A stretch of DNA of 13,449 bases from an uncultured Clostridia bacterium (GTDB taxonomy: Bacteria; Bacillota; Clostridia; Oscillospirales; CAG-272): contig CAJONA010000016.1 in the NCBI GenBank assembly GCA_905235755.1, positions 1 through 13,449 on the forward strand. Direction: 5' to 3'. The translations under genes were made by a program, and so were the position numbers. Shown in pieces: positions 5,738 through 13,449 of this stretch. The notes below the pieces were generated by a model. It saw only the letters and a program-made list of their open reading frames with translations, was not told the origin of the DNA and did no database searches. Position 1 is the first letter of the stretch; every line of letters begins with the position of its first letter.

Positions 5738-6799
5738 GTGAGTACAAATGTATTGAAATTCGGCGGCACGTCGCTTTGCTCAGCCGCCGAAATGACAAAC
5801 GCCGCCTCAATAGTAAATGATGACGGCGACGCATGCGCCGTTATAGTTTCCGCGCCCGGAAAAAGAACGGCGGACGACGAAAAAGTGACGGATGTCCTAT
5901 ATAAGATTTGTTTATTTCCGAATGAACGCGACACGCTCGTCGAGTGGCTGAAAAGGCGCTTTGACGAGATACTCCGCTCCATCGGAACAAATATAGATTT
6001 TTCCGACGAATACAAAAAAATCGCCGTCGCGGCAGAGCGCGGCGACACGCCGTACGTCGTTTCGAGAGGCGAATATTTTTCGGCTCGGATAATGGCCGAC
6101 ATTTTGGGATATACGTTCGTCGACGCCGCGGATGTTATCGCTTTTGACGGCGCCGGAACGTTTTTAAAAGAAAAAACGTATTCGAATATAGCGTCGCGCT
6201 CAAAAGACGGCGAAAAATTTGTTCTTCCCGGATTTTACGGCGCGGAGAGCAATGGCAAAATATTTGTTTTTCCGCGCGGCGGCTCGGATATCACCGGCGC
6301 CGTCGCTGCGGCGGCTCTTGACGCCGATGTGTACAAAAATTATACCGACGTCGACGGATTTATGTTCGCCGATCCTAAATATATGAAAAGTCCGCGTGTG
6401 ATCGGAAAGATGTCATATCCCGAGGCGTATTTCCTTTCGTCTTACGGCGCGGGCGTCATCCACGGCGACGCCGTGTTGTACGCCGGCGAGAAAAATATAC
6501 CGATAAACATCAAAAACACCTTCGCGCCCGACAAAAAGGGCACGCTGATATCGAATGCGTCCGAAAGCGACGGCATTTACGGCGTCGCGGGAAGGCGCGG
6601 GTATTTCGGCAAAGACGTTTCCGCGGTCGCCGTCGGCTGCTCGGGGCGGCAAGCGAAACACATCGCGCGATGTATGAGAATACTGCATCGTAAAAATATC
6701 CGCGAGCGCTTTTTGATAAACGACGGCATGGGCTTTATCTTTGGCGTAGACGACGGGTGCTTTGACACGGTAATGCGTCTTTTTGCGGAAAAACTGTAA
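5738..6799 (+). CDS. lysC: aspartate kinase, short form with a reduced C-terminal regulatory region
   Basis: Aspartate kinase phosphorylates L-aspartate, the first step toward lysine, diaminopimelate, methionine and threonine. In a spore former it also feeds peptidoglycan and dipicolinate. Kinase-fold motifs are clear: KFGGTS (7-12), SRGE (109-112), RGGSD (180-184), TDVDG (193-197), ADP (201-203) and an ISYPEA-like MSYPEA (215-220). The protein is 353 residues, against the usual 400-460. Only about 75 residues follow the kinase domain (279-353), room for one divergent ACT-like unit instead of two. The frame is open and ends cleanly, so truncation by frameshift is not evident. The start is GTG 5738 with AGGAG (5727-5731) 6 bases upstream; the overlapping ATG at 5736 runs straight into a stop. 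Isoform (LysC, ThrA-like or DapG) cannot be decided. Confidence 0.88.
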   Translation: MSTNVLKFGGTSLCSAAEMTNAASIVNDDGDACAVIVSAPGKRTADDEKVTDVLYKICLFPNERDTLVEWLKRRFDEILRSIGTNIDFSDEYKKIAVAAERGDTPYVVSRGEYFSARIMADILGYTFVDAADVIAFDGAGTFLKEKTYSNIASRSKDGEKFVLPGFYGAESNGKIFVFPRGGSDITGAVAAAALDADVYKNYTDVDGFMFADPKYMKSPRVIGKMSYPEAYFLSSYGAGVIHGDAVLYAGEKNIPINIKNTFAPDKKGTLISNASESDGIYGVAGRRGYFGKDVSAVAVGCSGRQAKHIARCMRILHRKNIRERFLINDGMGFIFGVDDGCFDTVMRLFAEKL

Positions 6800-6805
6800 A
6801 ATTTT

Positions 6806-6835
6806 ACGGAGTCGCCTGAACGGCGGCTCCGTTTT
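6806..6835. terminator. bidirectional terminator between convergent genes
   Basis: ACGGAGTCGCC (6806-6816) pairs with GGCGGCTCCGT (6822-6832) over 11 bp including one G-T pair, with a 5-base loop. T-runs flank it on the plus strand (6832-6835) and the minus strand (complement of about 6798-6805, A/T-rich). It lies between the aspartate kinase stop and the deacetylase stop at 6834-6836, serving both. Confidence 0.82.
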
Positions 6836-7514
6836 AAGTTTCCATAAGCTCGCTTACCGTGACAAAGCGGTATCCCTGCGCCGCAAGATACGGAATCATG
6901 ACGTTTAACACGTCTTTCGTATGCGACTCGCCGCTTATATAGTCGTGAAACAGTATTATACTGCCGGGCTTTACGTTTTTTTTGATGTTTCGCACCATGT
7001 CGGCGGTCGAGCAATGCGCCCAGTCGCGCGTGTCTATGCTCCAAAGGATGACGTCGTATCCGAGTTCGTCCGCCGCCGAGATCACGTTTTTTGAAACGTA
7101 TCCCTCGGGTGGGCGGAACAGCGCCGTCTTTGCGCCGCACACAGAGAGTATGTCGTCCTCGGCGGAGATTATCTCGTCCTTGACGTCGTTTTTGCCGCAA
7201 CCTATCAGCGAGCCGTGCGAGTGCGTGTGGTTTCCTATCTCGTGCCCGTTTGACAGCGCCATTCTGAGAACATCGGGATAGTATTGCGCGTTTACGCCGA
7301 CGATGAAAAAAGTCGCGCGCGCGTCGTATTTTTCGAGCAGTTCAAGTATCTCTTCGGTGAGCGTCGGGTGCGGGCCGTCGTCGAACGTGAGCGCGACGAC
7401 TTTATCCTCTCTGTCGACGTATCTGACGGTTTCGTCGGCGTATGAAGCGCCGGCTGTCACGGCAAAGACTGCCGACATAATGACGGCGACGGCGCTTTTT
7501 GAAAAAAGCTTCAT
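6834..7514 (-). CDS. secreted polysaccharide deacetylase (CE4 / NodB family)
   Basis: CE4 enzymes remove acetyl groups from N-acetylated glycans, usually peptidoglycan or chitin-like chains, with a bound metal ion. The 226-residue protein has a signal peptide (basic MKLFSK, hydrophobic 7-22, probable cleavage after ASYA at 26). All five NodB motifs are visible: TFDDG (43-47), NHTHSH with H96 and H100 as metal ligands, RPPEG (134-138), DTRDW (161-165), and LFHD with H190. It is therefore expected to be active outside the membrane. The ATG is only 4 bp after the stop of the PdaA-like gene. It has no SD, just an A-run, so translation probably depends on re-initiation from upstream. Likely substrate is cell-wall or cortex peptidoglycan, but which sugar is deacetylated cannot be read from the sequence. 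Confidence 0.92.
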   Translation of the reverse strand: MKLFSKSAVAVIMSAVFAVTAGASYADETVRYVDREDKVVALTFDDGPHPTLTEEILELLEKYDARATFFIVGVNAQYYPDVLRMALSNGHEIGNHTHSHGSLIGCGKNDVKDEIISAEDDILSVCGAKTALFRPPEGYVSKNVISAADELGYDVILWSIDTRDWAHCSTADMVRNIKKNVKPGSIILFHDYISGESHTKDVLNVMIPYLAAQGYRFVTVSELMET

Positions 7515-7518
7515 TTTT

Positions 7519-8277
7519 TTATTTGCACAGCTCCGTCAGCTCGCCGAAGCGGTACCCCTCGTTCTCCCACTCGGTCAAAAGCTCGTCGAGGATCGCGGCG
7601 TTTGTGGCGGACGTCGGATGGAGAAGTATTATCGCGCCGTTATGCGTATTGTCGAGCAGAAGCTTTTTCGCACTGTCGTGCGACGGCTGCTTGGAGTTGT
7701 CCCAATCGGCGTATGCGAGGCTCCAAAAAACGGTTGCGTAGCCCATTCTGTCGGCGCACGCGAGATTTTCCTCGGAAAATCTGCCCTCGGGCGGACGGTA
7801 GAATTTCGCTATCGGGATGCCGTAGTCCGCCGCCGTATTTTCGAGCGAACGGAGTTCCGCTTCGAAATCGGCATCGCTCATCTTGCTCATATCCTTGTGG
7901 CGCGAGGTGTGATTGCAGACGAGGTGTCCCTCGTCGACCATGCGTTTGACAAGCTCGGTATTGTTTTTGATAAGGTGGTCGAGCACGAAAAACGCGGCGG
8001 GCGCGTCGTGCTTTTTCAGCGTGTCGAGGATCTTCGCCACGTTGCCGTTTTCATATCCCGCGTCGAAAGTCAGATACAGCACCTTTTCGTCGGGATTTTT
8101 GCCGAGATAGTGGCCGTTATGTTCTTCGATAAACGCCATATTCGGCTCGCATACCGGCCGCGCGTGATCCTTTTGACGCATACAGTACCAACCGTACGAA
8201 GCCGCGGCCGACGAGGACACCGTGAGCGCCGACAAAACAGCGACGGCAGATATTATTTTTAAAAGTGATTTTTTCAT
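7519..8277 (-). CDS. pdaA: PdaA-like peptidoglycan MurNAc deacetylase (muramic-delta-lactam synthesis)
   Basis: PdaA deacetylates cortex MurNAc that CwlD has stripped of peptide and closes the delta-lactam ring needed for germination-specific lysis. The 252-residue protein has a signal peptide (MKKSLLK, hydrophobic 8-26). PdaA-type signatures are present: TFDAGYENG (70-78, where ordinary CE4 enzymes have TFDDG), NHTSRH with H123 and H127, RPPEGRFSE (161-169), WSLAYADWD (185-193) and LLHP with H220. The ATG has GGAGG (complement of 8285-8289) 7 bases upstream and a promoter at 8329-8357. It forms a two-gene unit with the deacetylase at 6834. The CwlD-like gene is about 5 kb away, so both enzymes of the pathway are in one window. 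A sporulation sigma promoter was not recognised. Confidence 0.9.
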   Translation of the reverse strand: MKKSLLKIISAVAVLSALTVSSSAAASYGWYCMRQKDHARPVCEPNMAFIEEHNGHYLGKNPDEKVLYLTFDAGYENGNVAKILDTLKKHDAPAAFFVLDHLIKNNTELVKRMVDEGHLVCNHTSRHKDMSKMSDADFEAELRSLENTAADYGIPIAKFYRPPEGRFSEENLACADRMGYATVFWSLAYADWDNSKQPSHDSAKKLLLDNTHNGAIILLHPTSATNAAILDELLTEWENEGYRFGELTELCK

Positions 8278-8328
8278 CTTTGTTCCTCCGAAAATTATTT
8301 TGCTCTTTTATCTTTTTACCGCGGGAAA

Positions 8329-8357
8329 ATATTAAACCGAAAAAATACTGTTATCAA
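8329..8357 (-). promoter_or_regulatory. probable promoter of the pdaA unit
   Basis: On the minus strand, TTGATA (complement of 8352-8357), 17 bases, then TAATAT (complement of 8329-8334). It sits about 52 bp before the start codon. The region is very AT-rich, so chance matches are easier. A vegetative-type promoter would be unexpected if the gene is used only in the forespore. Confidence 0.5.
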
Positions 8358-8376
8358 AACAAATATTTATATATTA

Positions 8377-8405
8377 TTGCAAAATTTGAATTTATAGTGT
8401 ATAAT
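8377..8405 (+). promoter_or_regulatory. promoter of trmL (and possibly secA)
   Basis: TTGCAA (8377-8382), 17-base spacer, perfect TATAAT (8400-8405). Transcription would begin near 8412, which makes the in-frame ATG at 8411 unusable and supports the TTG start at 8432. It is divergent from the pdaA promoter. Confidence 0.7.
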
Positions 8406-8431
8406 TAACAATGGAAAAAGAGGTGTTTTTA

Positions 8432-8947
8432 TTGGCTGATATAAATATTGTCCTCGTCGAGCCCGAGATACCGCAGAATACGGGAAACGTGGCGCGCACT
8501 TGCGACTGCACGGGCGCGACGCTTCATCTGGTCGGGCCGATGGGCTTTACGATAGACGACAAGAAACTCAAACGCGCGGGGCTCGACTACTGGTGGGACC
8601 TTGACATACGGTATTACGACTCACTCGACGAGTTTTTGACTAAACACGCGGACAAGCCGCTCTGTTTTTTCACGACGAAATCGGACAACGTCTATACGGA
8701 GCGCGATTTTTCCTCAGGGGAGGCGTGGCTCGTGTTCGGCAAGGAGTCGAAGGGACTGCCGGAGTCGCTTCTCGTCTCAAACGAGCAAAACACCGTGCGC
8801 ATACCGATGACATCGTACAAGCGCAGTCTCAACCTCTCTAACAGCGTCGCCGTGGCGGTGTACGAGGTACTGCGCCAGCGGGGATTTCGGGCGCTTCAAA
8901 CGGAGGGCGAGCGGTTAAGTTCGCTCAAAAACCTCCTCGACGGATAA
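8432..8947 (+). CDS. trmL: tRNA (cytidine/uridine-34 2'-O)-methyltransferase TrmL
   Basis: TrmL is a SPOUT-fold enzyme that methylates the ribose of wobble nucleotide 34 in tRNA-Leu isoacceptors, using S-adenosylmethionine. From TTG 8432 the protein has 171 residues, near the family length, and begins ADINIVLVEPEIPQNTGN, which aligns with known TrmL N-termini. SPOUT motifs: NTGNVAR (16-22), FGKESKGLP (102-110) and IPMTSYKRSLNLSNSVAV (124-141), forming the knotted cofactor site. TTG is chosen because AAAGAGG (8417-8423) lies 8 bases upstream and because the ATG at 8411 sits at the transcription start. No terminator follows, so transcription could continue into secA. Confidence 0.93.
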   Translation: MADINIVLVEPEIPQNTGNVARTCDCTGATLHLVGPMGFTIDDKKLKRAGLDYWWDLDIRYYDSLDEFLTKHADKPLCFFTTKSDNVYTERDFSSGEAWLVFGKESKGLPESLLVSNEQNTVRIPMTSYKRSLNLSNSVAVAVYEVLRQRGFRALQTEGERLSSLKNLLDG

Positions 8948-8961
8948 ATATTTACATTTAT

Positions 8962-8994
8962 TTGATAGTATTATAAAAAATTCGGGTATATAAT
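8962..8994 (+). promoter_or_regulatory. possible secA promoter
   Basis: A good -10 box TATAAT (8989-8994, overlapped by TATATA at 8987-8992) lies 33 bp before the secA start. The nearest -35-like sequence, TTGATA (8962-8967), is 19-21 bases away, longer than ideal. The signal is therefore only suggestive; secA may also be read from the trmL promoter. Confidence 0.4.
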
Positions 8995-9027
8995 TAAATC
9001 AAGCAATAACATATCAAGGAGACCGAC

Positions 9028-11739
<2,712 letters not shown>

Positions 11740-11741
11740 TC

Positions 11742-12467
11742 ATGGGCTTCGGATTTATGTTCATAGGGACGTTCTTCTTTTGGAGCCTCAAAATCGGTAA
11801 TTTTGACGTTTTGCCCGATTTTATCGGTTATCTGATGCTCCTGCACGGAATGAACTGCGCCTCAAAATATTGTAAAAATTTCAGCGTCGCAAAAACGGCG
11901 GCGTACGTCGGCGCCGTTTTGTCGGCAGGTATATTTTTGATGCAGTCGCTCGAACTCCTCGGTATGGATTACGCATCAACGCGCATCGAATATTATCTTA
12001 ACACGGCAAATCAGGCCGTCAGGATAGTGTTTGTGATGATATTGCTTTTGGCGATATTCTCGCTTGCCAAGGAAACGGGAGCCGAAAAGACGGAAAAGCG
12101 CTCGCTGTTCTCGCTTATGACCGTCCCGATTTTTTGGCTCGGCTATATTGTGATAGGCGTGCTGAATTATCTTTCTCTCATAACCAATGAAAAAGTGCTT
12201 TCCGCCGCGCTCCTTTGCGAGATAATTTACGTCGCGCTGGCGGCGACGGCGGTGTTCTCCGCGTATATGTGGATATGCGTCGAGGGCGACGAGAACATGG
12301 AAAAAAAGAACAATATCAAAACGCCGATGGACTACTTTGACCGTCGCCGCGAAAAAGAGGCGGCGGAGGACGAGCAGAAGAAACGTCAGGCGGCGGCGGA
12401 AGCCTCCGGCAAGACGATGGCGCAAATGTACGGAGTAAAGAAAAAGAAGAAGAAAAAGGGCAGGTAA
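11742..12467 (+). CDS. membrane protein of unknown function with DVLPDFIG motif and Lys-rich tail (first of a pair)
   Basis: I do not recognise a characterised family for this 241-residue protein. Hydrophobic segments lie at about 2-17, 23-40, 50-70, 88-108, 122-145 and 153-178. They are followed by a long charged, presumably cytoplasmic tail (about 185-241) that ends in seven consecutive lysines and GR. The N-terminal motif D22-V-L-P-D-F-I-G29 is shared at identical positions with the next gene. ATG 11742 is chosen because GAGGG (11731-11735), overlapping the end of secA, is 6 bases upstream; a reading frame starting earlier at 11673 would overlap the conserved SecA zinc motif. Spacing is 2 bp from secA and 1 bp to the next gene, so co-expression is very likely. 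A role at the membrane linked to secretion is only a guess from position. Confidence 0.78.
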   Translation: MGFGFMFIGTFFFWSLKIGNFDVLPDFIGYLMLLHGMNCASKYCKNFSVAKTAAYVGAVLSAGIFLMQSLELLGMDYASTRIEYYLNTANQAVRIVFVMILLLAIFSLAKETGAEKTEKRSLFSLMTVPIFWLGYIVIGVLNYLSLITNEKVLSAALLCEIIYVALAATAVFSAYMWICVEGDENMEKKNNIKTPMDYFDRRREKEAAEDEQKKRQAAAEASGKTMAQMYGVKKKKKKKGR

Positions 12468-12468
12468 T

Positions 12469-13449
12469 ATGGGACTTATATACGTTTTAATCGGATGCAT
12501 ATTCCTGGTCAATCCGTCATATACGCTCATCGATGTTTTGCCGGATTTTATCGGCTTGATATTTATAATGTACGGCATATCGAAAGTCGCCGACCTCGAC
12601 GAGCATATGTCTGTTGCGATGGGCAAGCTCAAAAACGCTTTTTGGGTGGCGCTCGGAAAATTCATATTCTTGTGCATGATCGGCGTATTTGACAGCACGA
12701 TGATAATAACGCTCTCTCTTGCGGCAGGCGTTCTCGAATGTATATTCCTGCTTCCGGCCCTGCTTGAAATGTTTGGCGGCATCGACTATATCGCCATGCA
12801 ATACTCGGAAAGATACTCGCCGCAAAAGAATGATTTAAAGACGCTCACGGCGATATTTGTGATCTTGCGCGCGGCGGGCTCTTTTGTCCCGAATATGATA
12901 GCGATGCTTGTCGAAACAGCGGGCGGCGACGTCACGTCGAGAAGTATCGACGCAGCGCAGATAAGCATGGTACTTAATATCGCTTTTGCGGTGGCGACGC
13001 TCGCCGCCGGCGTAGTGTGGCTTGTCGAAGCGTCGAAGCAGATACGCGCGCTGCACTCCGATAAAGCTTTCAACGAGAAGCTCGGCGAAAGATATAAAAG
13101 CGAAATACTCGAAAACAAAGAGGTCATGCTCCGCCGCAAGGTCGGCAGATTTACGCTTATAACGTCGATGGGGTTTATATTTTTTATAACGTTCAGGATA
13201 GATTCGGTGTTCTTTATGCCGGAGTTCTTGTTCGGCGCCGCCGTTTTGATCGCGCTGTTTTTCGCCAAAGAATACGGCAAAAACAAAACGACGCGTAATA
13301 TCGTGATAGCGTTTATCGCCGTCGGCGCGATAAATTACGCGGTGATGATGATATATTCCATAAGATACGGCGACCTTATCTATCCGTTCGGCGCGGAGGG
13401 ATTTGTTCCGTTTTATGTGGCTGTGACAGCGCTTTCCGCGGCGACATAC
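12469..13449 (+). CDS. multi-pass membrane protein of unknown function with DVLPDFIG motif, partial (second of a pair)
   Basis: The frame is open for 327 codons to the window edge, with no stop, so the gene is incomplete at its 3' end. ATG 12469 is 1 bp after the previous stop, with AAGGG/GGGCAGG-type SD sequence just upstream (12456-12464). The first 37 residues align without gaps to the first 37 of the preceding protein: both start MG, and D22-V-L-P-D-F-I-G29 is identical. Around ten hydrophobic segments can be seen: about 3-15, 23-38, 58-76, 81-101, 128-150, 165-190, 223-246, 247-262, 276-297 and 314-327. A charged loop lies near 190-222. No catalytic or transport motif is recognised. It may be a larger paralogue of the upstream protein, sharing at least its N-terminal module. 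Confidence 0.75.
   Translation, partial: MGLIYVLIGCIFLVNPSYTLIDVLPDFIGLIFIMYGISKVADLDEHMSVAMGKLKNAFWVALGKFIFLCMIGVFDSTMIITLSLAAGVLECIFLLPALLEMFGGIDYIAMQYSERYSPQKNDLKTLTAIFVILRAAGSFVPNMIAMLVETAGGDVTSRSIDAAQISMVLNIAFAVATLAAGVVWLVEASKQIRALHSDKAFNEKLGERYKSEILENKEVMLRRKVGRFTLITSMGFIFFITFRIDSVFFMPEFLFGAAVLIALFFAKEYGKNKTTRNIVIAFIAVGAINYAVMMIYSIRYGDLIYPFGAEGFVPFYVAVTALSAATY

Noticed and set aside
8411..8431. ATG at 8411 as start of trmL
   Set aside because: It is at the predicted transcription start and adds residues not typical of TrmL; TTG 8432 has an SD and matches the family N-terminus.

Overview
The window looks like chromosomal DNA from a spore-forming, monoderm member of the Bacillota, most likely a Clostridia lineage. 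Three things point there. The radA, trmL and secA genes are typical housekeeping genes. The promoters are TTGaca/TATAAT-like and the Shine-Dalgarno (SD) sequences are strong. Two enzymes that cooperate in making spore-cortex muramic-delta-lactam, CwlD and PdaA, are both present. I cannot name a genus from the sequence alone.

Layout. Positions 1-103 hold a short GC-rich repeat fragment and the radA terminator. On the minus strand lie radA (104-1489), the cwlD-like amidase (1516-2232) and an unrecognised multi-pass membrane protein (2292-2873). The last has its own promoter, divergent from that of a XerC/D-type tyrosine recombinase (3028-4083, plus). After the recombinase terminator comes a compact unit. 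It consists of a palindromic LexA-type SOS box, an extended -10 promoter, a XhlA-like coiled-coil/membrane protein (4220-4534), a LLH-type holin-like protein (4543-4851) and a strong terminator. Positions 4886-5737 have no credible gene. They hold a perfect 92-bp inverted repeat whose arms each fold into three hairpins, surrounding a second, nested palindromic repeat.

A short aspartate kinase (5738-6799, plus) converges on a tandem pair of CE4 polysaccharide deacetylases on the minus strand (6834-7514 and the PdaA-like 7519-8277). A divergent promoter region at about 8329-8405 then leads to trmL (8432-8947), secA (9028-11739) and two tightly packed membrane proteins. These two share an ungapped DVLPDFIG motif at residues 22-29; the second one runs off the window.

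How it fits together. CwlD and PdaA would act in sequence on cortex peptidoglycan. The second deacetylase and the holin pair also act at the envelope. RadA and the Xer recombinase are DNA maintenance functions, and the LexA box links the holin pair to DNA damage. The most interesting signals are the stand-alone SOS-controlled holin cassette, the structured inverted-repeat island, the possible SD-masking hairpins before cwlD and the aspartate kinase gene, and the DVLPDFIG membrane-protein pair behind secA.
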